Source: an uncultured beta proteobacterium | GTDB taxonomy: Bacteria; Pseudomonadota; Gammaproteobacteria; Burkholderiales; Burkholderiaceae_C | Length of the DNA stretch: 12,108 nucleotides | NCBI GenBank assembly: GCA_903870955.1 | Contig: CAIQEX010000468.1 | Location: 1 to 12,108 of the forward strand | Reading direction: 5' to 3' | In this document: positions 1-6,412 of the stretch, piece after piece | Position numbering within the stretch: position 1 is the first letter of the stretch | How the letters are laid out: each line of letters starts with the position of its first letter | The notes under the pieces: generated by a model | What the model was told of the DNA's origin: nothing | Databases searched by the model: none | What the model saw: only the letters and a program-made list of their open reading frames with translations | Translations under genes and position numbers: made by a program

Positions 1-2
1 AC

Positions 3-62
3 GATATCTTGCCGCTGGAGCACATCGCCCGGGCGATCCTGCAGTTCGATTCGCGCGCTTGA
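3..62 (+). CDS. C-terminal end of an upstream gene, possibly CheB-like
   Basis: An open frame enters the window from the left and stops at TGA 60-62. Only 19 residues are visible (DILPLEHIARAILQFDSRA). The pattern 'D-(I/V)-L-P-L-x-x-I-A' followed by a short tail resembles the last helix of CheB-type protein-glutamate methylesterases, which remove methyl groups from chemoreceptors. The neighbouring Hpt and receiver-GGDEF genes on the other strand would fit a chemosensory or hybrid-kinase locus. The stretch is too short to assign a function firmly. That it is the end of a real gene is more certain than the CheB label. Confidence 0.45.
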   Translation, partial: DILPLEHIARAILQFDSRA

Positions 63-66
63 ATAG

Positions 67-232
67 AGCCCCCTCGCTCGCTCACTTCGTGTAGCTCCCT
101 GCCCCCCGAGGGGGCGCGTTTCGCCTTGGGGCGGCCCGGCGGTGAAACATAGCCCCCACGCTCGCTCACTTCGTGTAGCTCACTGCCCCCCAAGGGGGCG
201 CGTTTCGCCTTGGGGCGGCCTGGCGGCGAAAC
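67..232. repeat. Two-copy tandem intergenic repeat, period 84 bp
   Basis: Two near-identical 82-bp units lie at 67-148 and 151-232. Each begins AGCCCCC, continues through CTCGCTCACTTCGTGTAGCTC and ends in a G-rich part and GAAAC. Each unit holds a short hairpin: GCCCCC-CGA-GGGGGC at 101-115 and GCCCCC-CAA-GGGGGC at 185-199. A second small stem, CGCC-TTGG-GGCG, follows in each. The loop and a few flanking bases differ between copies. The repeat fills the gap between two convergent genes (stops at 62 and 250), so it may act as a transcription barrier for both, although there is no T-tract. Similar elements are, from memory, dispersed in Comamonadaceae genomes. No coding capacity is evident. Confidence 0.85.
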
Positions 233-249
233 CTTTTGCTTGGCGGAAA

Positions 250-1209
250 TTACGTTGCTGGAGTCAGCACGGCGCTGCAGACGTGGCCGCGGCCAGAGTG
301 CTTGGCGAGGTACAGCTGGCGGTCGGCTAGTCCGATCAGGTCTTGCACGTCGTTGTGGGTATTCCCGATCCGCGTTGCCAAACCCAGGCTGATGGTGATC
401 ACCGGCGCAACGGTCGAATTCTGGTGCTCAATCGCCAGCGCGCGCACATTGCGCTCCAACTCGTCGGCGATGGTGAGCGCGTCTTCGTAGGATGTTTCCG
501 GCAGCACGCAGGCAAACTCTTCACCACCGTAACGCGCCACCAGATCAGCGGGACGGCGCAGGCAACTCTTCAGCGCAGCGGCGACCACGCGCAATGCGTC
601 GTCTCCCGCCTGATGGCCGTAGCGGTCATTGAAAAATTTGAAAAAATCGACATCCAGAAGTATCAGCGAGAGCGGCGTATTGTTGCGTGCTGCACGTGAC
701 CATTCGACCGCCATCTGCTGGTCAAAGTAACGGCGGTTGAAAACCCCGGTCAGGCCGTCAAGAAATACCAGTTTGCGCAGCAAGTCAGACTGAAATTTCA
801 GCGTCAAATGGGTTTTGACGCGTGCCCTCACCACGTCTGGATTGACCGGCTTGGCAATGAAATCCACCGCCCCCAGACTGAGTCCATGGGTTTCCTGGGC
901 GGGGTCGGTGTGGGCCGTTACAAAAATAACCGGGATGTGGCTGGTCGCCGCATCCGCCTTCAGTCGCTTGCAGACTTCAAAGCCGTCCAAGCCTGGCATG
1001 ACCACGTCCAACAGGATCAAATCGGGAGGGTTACTTTTGCAAAGGCTCAGGGCCTGTTCGCCATTGGTTGCCATGAAGACCTGATAGTCGCCAGCAAAGC
1101 ATCGGTACATGACCTGAATATTGATCGCCTGATCGTCAACAACCAGTAGCTTGGGCTTTCCGTGCGTGCTGTCGAGCAGCTCTGCTACCGGTTTCTCAAG
1201 GTCGATCAT
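250..1209 (-). CDS. Response regulator with receiver and GGDEF domains (diguanylate cyclase)
   Basis: This 319-residue protein should make cyclic di-GMP from two GTP when its receiver domain is phosphorylated, as in the PleD/WspR type of regulator. The receiver spans about residues 20-135, with acidic pocket D25/D26, phospho-acceptor D68 (in LLDVVMPGLDG), T98 and K120. The GGDEF domain spans about 145-312, with the entry motif LDGLTGVFNRRYF (150-162) and active-site GGEEF at 228-232. An RxxD inhibitory site (R219-D222) sits five residues before GGEEF, so product feedback is expected. It is cytosolic with no membrane segment. The ATG overlaps the TGA of the Hpt gene in an ATGA junction. No Shine-Dalgarno is visible, so translation is probably coupled. 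The gene is the second of a two-gene unit whose first member is the likely phosphate donor or relay. All catalytic residues I can check are present, so I expect an active enzyme. Confidence 0.93.
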   Translation of the reverse strand: MIDLEKPVAELLDSTHGKPKLLVVDDQAINIQVMYRCFAGDYQVFMATNGEQALSLCKSNPPDLILLDVVMPGLDGFEVCKRLKADAATSHIPVIFVTAHTDPAQETHGLSLGAVDFIAKPVNPDVVRARVKTHLTLKFQSDLLRKLVFLDGLTGVFNRRYFDQQMAVEWSRAARNNTPLSLILLDVDFFKFFNDRYGHQAGDDALRVVAAALKSCLRRPADLVARYGGEEFACVLPETSYEDALTIADELERNVRALAIEHQNSTVAPVITISLGLATRIGNTHNDVQDLIGLADRQLYLAKHSGRGHVCSAVLTPAT

Positions 1210-1886
1210 GTTTGTTTGGGCGCACTGAAGTCGCTAATCAGTTCGTCACATTGAACCACAGCTTTAGCAAAATCAAAAACTTTGAGGGTGGGCGCCAATG
1301 TTTGCAACTTATCCGTTGCCGATGTGTGCAGTGCACAAATGGCCTTATGCCGGGCCATCGCCCGCATATCCGAGCGCGCCAGCAAGTTCCGAAGGGAAAT
1401 CAAATCTTCGACCAATGCGCGGGTATTTATATCGGGAGCGGCCTTGGAACTATTTTGCGACCGCATGCTTCCCAGCACTTCGGTAATGGCATGGCGGGTA
1501 TTGGCAACTGCACTTTCCAGTTCCTTCAGCATCGCCTGCCGCGCGCTGTCGTCCAGGGGTTCACTGTTTTGTCGCAGAGCCTTGAGTTTCACCTCATATT
1601 GGCGACATAACTCGGATAGCAGTTTGGCCCCAACCGTCAGCGATGCACCCTTGCAGGTATGCAAGGCGCGAACGGCCTCCGAGAGATCACGCTTGCGCAG
1701 CAGTTCGTCCATGCGTGACGGCAGACTGGCAATATCCTGAAAGTAACTCTGCACCACTTCCTGATACAGCTTGACACTGTTATCCAATAACTCCAAGGCA
1801 CCCACAAAATCCAATGTCTTGGACACGAGCGTCAGATTCGGCACGGAAAGGCCGCGAGCGTCAGGTGAAGTGACTGTAGATTTCAT
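1206..1886 (-). CDS. Standalone histidine phosphotransfer (Hpt) protein
   Basis: The 226-residue soluble protein carries an Hpt domain at about residues 25-130. The signature LHTCKGASLTVGAKLL has H76 as the predicted phosphorylated histidine and K79/G80 as its usual companions. Such proteins shuttle phosphoryl groups between a hybrid kinase receiver and a response-regulator receiver. The obvious partner is the receiver-GGDEF protein encoded immediately downstream with a 4-bp overlap. A linker rich in Ser/Asn/Lys (about 140-152) leads to a helical C-terminal region (about 153-220, including LLARSDMRAMARH and FDFAKAVVQC). In my reading this resembles the region accompanying the Hpt domain at the tail of large hybrid kinases. 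The protein could therefore be a detached kinase tail, but no kinase gene is in the window. The start is the only Met before residue 59; it has no clear Shine-Dalgarno. Confidence 0.85.
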   Translation of the reverse strand: MKSTVTSPDARGLSVPNLTLVSKTLDFVGALELLDNSVKLYQEVVQSYFQDIASLPSRMDELLRKRDLSEAVRALHTCKGASLTVGAKLLSELCRQYEVKLKALRQNSEPLDDSARQAMLKELESAVANTRHAITEVLGSMRSQNSSKAAPDINTRALVEDLISLRNLLARSDMRAMARHKAICALHTSATDKLQTLAPTLKVFDFAKAVVQCDELISDFSAPKQT

Positions 1887-1892
1887 GAGGTT

Positions 1893-1913
1893 TTTATATT
1901 GAACAATTATTGT
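1893..1913 (-). promoter_or_regulatory. Weak candidate promoter/operator before the Hpt gene
   Basis: On the minus strand TATAAA (1898-1893) matches the -10 consensus at five of six positions and ends 6 nt before the Hpt start codon, which would give an almost leaderless message. Next to it lies the 11-bp palindrome ACAATTATTGT (1903-1913), a possible regulator site. No good -35 hexamer is found at 16-18 bp spacing, so this is tentative. I found no convincing promoter for pyk in the rest of the 120-bp gap. Confidence 0.25.
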
Positions 1914-2006
1914 CGCATGTAGTTTGCCATCTTGATGCTGCCATGTAACCGCACGCGAGTCCTATCCATGTGAAAATGGAAAGATTATTCCAAGGAGATA
2001 GAAACT

Positions 2007-3440
2007 ATGCCACGTCGCGCCACCAAAATTGTTGCAACCCTGGGCCCCGCTTCGAGCGACCCGGCAATGCTTGAACAGATGATCCGTGCGGGCGTGAACG
2101 TCGTGCGTTTGAACTTCAGCCACGGCAAAGCTCAAGACCATATTGACCGCGCCCGATTGGTGCGCGAGGCCGCCAAACGGGCTGGCCGCGAAGTGGCCAT
2201 CATGGCTGACCTGCAAGGGCCCAAAATTCGTGTTGGCAAGTTTGCCGAAGGCAAGGTTTTCCTGGAGCCCGGACAGAAGTTCGTTCTGGACGGGCAACGC
2301 GTCGAACTGGGTGATATTGACGCCGTTGGTCTGGATTACAAAGAGCTTCCGCGCGAGGTCAAGGCGGGCGATGTGCTGCTGCTCAATGACGGCCTGATTG
2401 TGATTACTGTCGATGCGGTGCGTGGTGAGCAAGTGCACACCACCGTCAGGTTGGGCGGCGAGTTGTCCAACAACAAGGGCATTAACAAGCAAGGTGGCGG
2501 ACTCACGGCCCCGGCTCTGACTGGCAAGGACATGGAAGACATTCGCACGGCGATGAGTTTCCAGGCCGACTACGTGGCGGTCAGTTTTCCCAAGAACGCC
2601 ACCGACATGGAAATGGCGCGTCAACTCTGTAACGTGGCGGCGCACGAGTATGGCCATAAGCCTGCCCTGATCGCCAAGATCGAACGTGCTGAGGCGATTC
2701 CGCGTCTGCTGGAAATATTGCTGGCTAGCGATGGCATCATGGTGGCGCGCGGCGACTTGGCCGTGGAAGTCGGCAATGCGCTGGTTCCCGGTTTGCAAAA
2801 ACGCATGATCAAACTGGCCCGCGAGCATGACCGCGTGGTCATCACCGCCACCCAGATGATGGAGTCCATGATTACCAACCCGGTGCCAACGCGCGCCGAG
2901 GTTAGTGATGTCGCAAACGCCGTGCTGGATGGCACCGATGCAGTCATGTTGTCCGCCGAAACCGCAGCCGGCAAATACCCGCTGGAAACGGTTATCGAAA
3001 TGGCCAAGATCTGTCATGCGGCAGAGGGCGAGGAAGCCTTCGAGCTGGAGGCCGACTTCACGGGCAAGAAGTTCGAACACATCGACCAGAGCATTGCCAT
3101 GGGCGCGCTTTTTACGGCCCACCATCTGGGTGCCAAGGCCATCGTCGCCATGACCGACAGCGGTTCCACGGCGCTGTGGATGAGCCGTCACCTGATTCGC
3201 GTGCCGATTTACGCGCTCACATCCAAGGTGGCATCGCAACGCAAGATGGCGCTGTACCGTAATGTGCGTCCGATTTTCATCGACACCAGTGCCGACCGCG
3301 ACACGGCGCTCAAGCAAGCCGAAGCGCACCTGAAGGACCGTGGCATTGTGCAAAGTGGCGACGTTTATGCCATTACCTGTGGCGAGCCCATGGGCGCACC
3401 GGGCGGAACCAACATGCTGAAGATTTGTCGGGTGGAGTAA
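2007..3440 (+). CDS. pyk: Pyruvate kinase
   Basis: The enzyme transfers phosphate from phosphoenolpyruvate to ADP, giving pyruvate and ATP in the last step of glycolysis; it is cytosolic and normally tetrameric. The 477 residues match the usual bacterial length. Seen in order: N-terminal barrel strand TKIVATLGPAS (6-16), R34/N36/S38 in RLNFSHG, the start of the lid domain at ADLQGPKIRVG (67-77), the catalytic lysine K224 in AKIERAEAI, metal ligands E226 and D250 (ARGDLAVEVG), then VMLSAETAAGKYP. The C-terminal effector-binding domain begins around residue 350 and ends in a typical GAPGGTN segment. The start is supported by AAGGAGA at 1992-1998, 8 nt upstream of ATG, and by conserved residues beginning right after it. 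fba follows after 162 bp, so glycolytic/gluconeogenic genes are neighbours, although the structured gap suggests separate control. Confidence 0.98.
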   Translation: MPRRATKIVATLGPASSDPAMLEQMIRAGVNVVRLNFSHGKAQDHIDRARLVREAAKRAGREVAIMADLQGPKIRVGKFAEGKVFLEPGQKFVLDGQRVELGDIDAVGLDYKELPREVKAGDVLLLNDGLIVITVDAVRGEQVHTTVRLGGELSNNKGINKQGGGLTAPALTGKDMEDIRTAMSFQADYVAVSFPKNATDMEMARQLCNVAAHEYGHKPALIAKIERAEAIPRLLEILLASDGIMVARGDLAVEVGNALVPGLQKRMIKLAREHDRVVITATQMMESMITNPVPTRAEVSDVANAVLDGTDAVMLSAETAAGKYPLETVIEMAKICHAAEGEEAFELEADFTGKKFEHIDQSIAMGALFTAHHLGAKAIVAMTDSGSTALWMSRHLIRVPIYALTSKVASQRKMALYRNVRPIFIDTSADRDTALKQAEAHLKDRGIVQSGDVYAITCGEPMGAPGGTNMLKICRVE

Positions 3441-3450
3441 TCCGGCGCAG

Positions 3451-3521
3451 GTTCCCCCAATCGGCTTTGTTGACCTGGGACAGCACTGCGGGATAACGCG
3501 CTGGCGTGCTGTCGGGGGAAC
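3451..3521. promoter_or_regulatory. Nested inverted repeats in the pyk-fba gap
   Basis: Two perfect 8-bp inverted repeats are nested and share a contiguous right side. GTTCCCCC (3451-3458) pairs with GGGGGAAC (3514-3521), and GACAGCAC (3479-3486) pairs with GTGCTGTC (3506-3513). The right arms are adjacent, while the left arms are separated by 20 nt. A small GCG/CGC stem (3488-3490 with 3497-3499) sits in the central loop. In RNA this would be a 16-bp stem with a one-sided 20-nt bulge. No T-tract follows, so it is not a standard intrinsic terminator. As DNA it brackets the candidate fba promoter and could be an operator. It might also protect the 3' end of pyk mRNA. Confidence 0.6.
3470..3497 (+). 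promoter_or_regulatory. Candidate sigma-70 promoter for fba
   Basis: TTGACC (3470-3475) matches the -35 consensus at five of six positions. GATAAC (3492-3497) matches -10 at four of six. The spacing is 16 bp. The predicted start of transcription is near 3504, about 100 nt before the fba ATG. Both arms of the inner inverted repeat overlap or flank the -10 region, which would make the promoter sensitive to a protein bound there. Confidence 0.4.
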
Positions 3522-3602
3522 GTTAGAATTCGATGACTGTAAAAGTTACCGCGCGGTTACTACCGGTGGCCGCATTCTATTTTCATCTTCCTGGGGTTAA
3601 CA

Positions 3603-4667
3603 ATGGCACTTGTTTCCATGCGCGAATTGCTGGACCATGCAGCAGTCAATGGCTACGGCATTCCGGCTTTCAACGTCAACAATCTGGAGCAGGTGCAAGC
3701 CGTCATGGCGGCCGCCGATTCAGTCGGTGCGCCGGTCATCTTGCAAGCCAGCGCAGGTGCACGCAAATATGCCGGTGAAGCCTTCATCAAGCACCTGATT
3801 TTGGCTGCGGTCGAGGCCTACCCGCACATTCCGCTGGTGATGCATCAGGACCACGGGCAAAGCCCCGACATCTGCAAGGGAGCCATCAATCTGGGCTTCA
3901 GCTCGGTCATGATGGACGGCAGCCTGGAAGGTGACGGCAAAACCATTGCCAGCTTTGAATACAACGTCGAAGTAACACGCAAGGTGGTGGACATGGCGCA
4001 TGCCAGCGGTGTCACCGTCGAAGGCGAATTGGGTTGCCTGGGCAGCCTGGAAACCATGAAGGGCGACAAGGAAGACGGTCACGGCACGGATTCCACCATG
4101 ACCCGCGACCAGATGCTTACCAACCCCGAACAGGCTGCCGAATTTGTGCAACGTACTCAGCTCGACGCACTGGCAATCGCCATTGGCACCAGCCACGGCG
4201 CATACAAATTCACGAGCAAGCCCACGGGAGATATTCTGGCCATTGACCGCGTGGCAGAAATTAACCGTCGCCTGCCCAATACCCACTTGGTCATGCACGG
4301 CTCCAGCAGCGTGCCGCAAGACCTGCTGGCCATCATCAACCAGTATGGCGGCAAGATGAAAGAGACTTACGGTGTGCCGGTCGAGGAAATCCAGAAGGCC
4401 ATCAAGTTTGGCGTGCGCAAAATCAATATCGACACCGACATCCGTCTGGCCATGACCGGTGCTGTACGCAAGTTCATGTTTGAGAACCCCGAAAAATTTG
4501 ATGCCCGCGATTGGCTCAAGCCTGCCCGTGAAGCCGCCTTGAATATCTGCAAGCAACGCTATATCGAGTTTGGTTGCGAAGGCCAAGGCAGCAAAATCAG
4601 GGGCGATAGCCTTTCAGTCGTGGCGGCACGTTATGCAGCCGGCGAGTTGGCGCAAGTTGTTCATTAG
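3603..4667 (+). CDS. fba: Class II fructose-1,6-bisphosphate aldolase
   Basis: This zinc enzyme reversibly splits fructose-1,6-bisphosphate into dihydroxyacetone phosphate and glyceraldehyde-3-phosphate, serving glycolysis, gluconeogenesis and, in autotrophs, the Calvin cycle. The 354 residues fit the class II subgroup often labelled Calvin-cycle subtype (CbbA-like). Visible are the catalytic Asp and first zinc ligand in HQDHG (D83, H84), the VEGELG segment with E140/E142, zinc ligand H198 in [11 protein letters not shown]232 in MHGSSSVP, and phosphate-binding KINIDTD. The start is the ATG directly before the conserved [13 protein letters not shown] opening. Its Shine-Dalgarno is weak (GGGG at 3593-3596). 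The gene lies between pyk and purC, with its own putative promoter upstream and a strong terminator hairpin downstream. No cbb or RuBisCO genes are present here, so an autotrophic role cannot be inferred. Confidence 0.97.
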   Translation: MALVSMRELLDHAAVNGYGIPAFNVNNLEQVQAVMAAADSVGAPVILQASAGARKYAGEAFIKHLILAAVEAYPHIPLVMHQDHGQSPDICKGAINLGFSSVMMDGSLEGDGKTIASFEYNVEVTRKVVDMAHASGVTVEGELGCLGSLETMKGDKEDGHGTDSTMTRDQMLTNPEQAAEFVQRTQLDALAIAIGTSHGAYKFTSKPTGDILAIDRVAEINRRLPNTHLVMHGSSSVPQDLLAIINQYGGKMKETYGVPVEEIQKAIKFGVRKINIDTDIRLAMTGAVRKFMFENPEKFDARDWLKPAREAALNICKQRYIEFGCEGQGSKIRGDSLSVVAARYAAGELAQVVH

Positions 4668-4699
4668 CAAGGCATAGCCCCACGCTTTGCGATAATCGG

Positions 4700-4740
4700 A
4701 AGCTCGCCATGGCCCAGCAGGGCTGTGGTGGGCTTTTTTA
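4700..4740 (+). terminator. Strong intrinsic terminator after fba, just before purC
   Basis: AGCTCGCCATGGCCC (4701-4715) pairs along its full length with GGGCTGTGGTGGGCT (4720-4734), giving 15 bp with four G-T wobbles. The loop is AGCA (4716-4719), and A4700-T4735 can extend the stem. The stem ends in six T's (4734-4739). The hairpin begins 33 nt after the fba stop codon. Only 14 nt separate the T-tract from the purC start, so the hairpin is also in, or directly next to, the purC leader. Confidence 0.85.
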
Positions 4741-4753
4741 CTTTCAGGATTCC

Positions 4754-5659
4754 ATGAACGCTGTAGTACACACCTCTTCTCTTTCCCTGCCCCTGCTTGC
4801 CCGTGGCAAGGTGCGCGACAACTACGCGGTGGGCGACGATCGCATCCTGATGGTCGCCAGTGACCGCCTGTCCGCGTTTGACGTCATCATGGGTGAGCCC
4901 ATTCCCGGCAAAGGCGCACTGCTGACGCAAATGGCCTTGTTCTGGTTTGAAAAGCTCGGTCCCCGGGGTGCCAATATTTGCCCGAATCACCTCACTGGCG
5001 ATGCACCTGAAAGCGTCGTGTTGCCGTCCGAGGTGGCACAGGTCACCGGCCGCTCGATGCTGGTCAAGCGCCTGAAGCCGTTGCCGGTGGAAGCGGTTGT
5101 GCGGGGTTACCTGGCCGGTAGCGGATGGAAGGAATACCAGGAAAACAGCGCAGTCTGCGGCGTGCCCCTACCACCGGGACTGAAGAACGCCTCCAAGTTG
5201 CCAGAACCCATTTACACGCCGGCCGCCAAGGCAGCCGTGGGTGACCATGACGAGAACATCACGTTTGAAAAAACCGTCGAGATGATCGGCCTGGAACTGG
5301 CGACACAAATTCGCGACATCAGCATCCGCATCTACCAAGCGGCGGCTGAGATTGCACTGACCAAGGGCATCATCATTGCCGACACCAAGTTTGAATTTGG
5401 TCTGGACAAAGACGGCACGCTGACGCTGATGGACGAAGTGCTGACGCCGGATTCATCGCGCTTCTGGCCGCAGGAAAGTTACCAGGAAGGCACAAACCCG
5501 CCCAGTTACGACAAGCAGTTTGTGCGCGACTGGCTGGAGCAGGCACTGGTCGATGGCAAGCCCTGGAGCAAGACACCTCCCGCACCGCGCGTGCCCGATG
5601 CGGTGATTGCCAAAACGGCTGCCAAGTACCAGGAGGCCTTGACTCGGCTGACGGCTTGA
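4754..5659 (+). CDS. purC: SAICAR synthase (phosphoribosylaminoimidazole-succinocarboxamide synthase)
   Basis: PurC couples CAIR with aspartate using ATP to give SAICAR, a late step of de novo purine synthesis, directly downstream of the PurE/PurK steps encoded further right. The 301 residues correspond to the longer family form (yeast ADE1-like), compared with about 237 in E. coli. Visible motifs: LLARGKVRD (14-22), ASDRLSAFD (35-43), family signature [14 protein letters not shown] (110-123), second signature IADTKFEFG (208-216), and [12 protein letters not shown] (227-238). I place the start at ATG 4754, with AGGA at 4746-4749. An earlier in-frame ATG at 4709 would put the terminator hairpin inside the coding region and is unlikely. 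The short distance to that hairpin suggests read-through from fba, an unusual leader, or attenuation. The gene ends at a bidirectional terminator shared with ompW. Confidence 0.96.
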   Translation: MNAVVHTSSLSLPLLARGKVRDNYAVGDDRILMVASDRLSAFDVIMGEPIPGKGALLTQMALFWFEKLGPRGANICPNHLTGDAPESVVLPSEVAQVTGRSMLVKRLKPLPVEAVVRGYLAGSGWKEYQENSAVCGVPLPPGLKNASKLPEPIYTPAAKAAVGDHDENITFEKTVEMIGLELATQIRDISIRIYQAAAEIALTKGIIIADTKFEFGLDKDGTLTLMDEVLTPDSSRFWPQESYQEGTNPPSYDKQFVRDWLEQALVDGKPWSKTPPAPRVPDAVIAKTAAKYQEALTRLTA

Positions 5660-5677
5660 GTTCTGAGGCGCAAGAAA

Positions 5678-5703
5678 AAAACGCAGCCAGTGGGCTGCGT
5701 TTT
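5678..5703. terminator. Bidirectional intrinsic terminator between purC and ompW
   Basis: AAAACGCAGCC (5678-5688) pairs with GGCTGCGTTTT (5693-5703) around the 4-nt loop AGTG, an 11-bp perfect stem. The A-run on the left and T-run on the right let it terminate transcription in both directions. It serves purC (+, stop at 5659) and the ompW operon (-, stop at 5720). Confidence 0.9.
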
Positions 5704-5719
5704 AGTTCACGGCGCTTGC

Positions 5720-6388
5720 TTAGAACTTGAAGCTCAGAGCCAAGCTAACGGATGAAGGATCCAAATTCACATCTGCGGTTTGACCAGTCGACAGTCTGGT
5801 GGTGGTCTTCAAAATGCTCTTGGTGTAAGCCACATCCAGTGCTGTTTTTTCACTCAGCGCAAAAGTAAAGCCAAGTTGTGGTGTCAGGATGAACTGCGCG
5901 TCAATGGTGAGGGTGGTCGGTGGGCCACCTGGGTTGGTCGTAGCAGTTAATGCGGCGCTGCCCTTTGCGTTGTAAAAATAGGCATAGGTTGCGCCTACTC
6001 CCACATAGGGTCGGAATTTGGCGTTGGCTTCCATGAAGCGGTACTGCAGAAATAACGAAGCAGGCAACGCATCCACCTGTCCGACCTTGCCAACACCTTT
6101 CAGGGCACCAGCCCCATAGATGGTATGGGTAAAGGGTAAGGCTAGCGGCAAGTCAACGGAAATATTGTCCGTCAACATGTAGGTGATGCCACCCGACAAC
6201 TGCGTGGATGCTCCAACATCTGTTGTAGAGTTTGCCAGGCTGGGGGCACTCAACGCGCCGCCGCTTACTTCCGGCGTCAAGGTGGTTGCGCCGATTCGTC
6301 CCAACCAGGTTCCAGCGCTTTGCGCCAGCGCGTTATGAGAAAGCAATGCTGCAACTGCGATTGCCGATAACTTTGTATGCATTTTCAT
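5720..6388 (-). CDS. ompW: OmpW-family outer-membrane protein
   Basis: OmpW proteins are small eight-stranded outer-membrane barrels with a lateral opening, linked to passage of hydrophobic molecules and to stress responses. The 222-residue precursor has a signal peptide with probable cleavage after A22 (NALA-Q). Mature features include the opening glycine-rich strand GTWLGRIGATTLTPE, the family segment KFRPYVGVGATYAYFYN, alternating-residue strands throughout, and a terminal LALSFKF with C-terminal Phe, the usual signal for barrel insertion. The first of two close Met codons is chosen because AGGAG sits 8 nt before it. It is the second gene of a minus-strand unit, 24 bp after the GDSL lipoprotein gene, so the two are probably co-transcribed. 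A divergent FadL-type porin lies beyond. The substrate is unknown. Confidence 0.88.
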   Translation of the reverse strand: MKMHTKLSAIAVAALLSHNALAQSAGTWLGRIGATTLTPEVSGGALSAPSLANSTTDVGASTQLSGGITYMLTDNISVDLPLALPFTHTIYGAGALKGVGKVGQVDALPASLFLQYRFMEANAKFRPYVGVGATYAYFYNAKGSAALTATTNPGGPPTTLTIDAQFILTPQLGFTFALSEKTALDVAYTKSILKTTTRLSTGQTADVNLDPSSVSLALSFKF

Positions 6389-6412
6389 GGACTTTTCTCC
6401 TGATATTGGGTG

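Noticed and set aside
67..232. Reading the 84-bp repeat as CRISPR or insertion-sequence ends
   Set aside because: There are only two adjacent copies with no spacers of unique sequence, no transposase nearby, and no target duplication.
1962..3353. 463-codon open frame antisense to pyk
   Set aside because: It is a mirror frame of a high-GC gene with strong codon bias. The translation is His/Gln/Gly-rich with no recognisable domain, and pyk on the other strand is unequivocal.
3533..3778. 81-codon frame beginning in the fba leader and overlapping fba
   Set aside because: It lacks a properly spaced ribosome-binding site and family features. An upstream regulatory frame cannot be excluded but nothing supports it.
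3720..4586. 288-codon open frame antisense to fba
   Set aside because: It has the same shadow character as the one opposite pyk: no motif, no ribosome-binding site, and it is wholly inside a certain gene.
4709..4753. Earlier in-frame ATG for purC
   Set aside because: This start would translate through the terminator hairpin and add 15 non-conserved residues. It lacks a Shine-Dalgarno, whereas ATG 4754 has AGGA.
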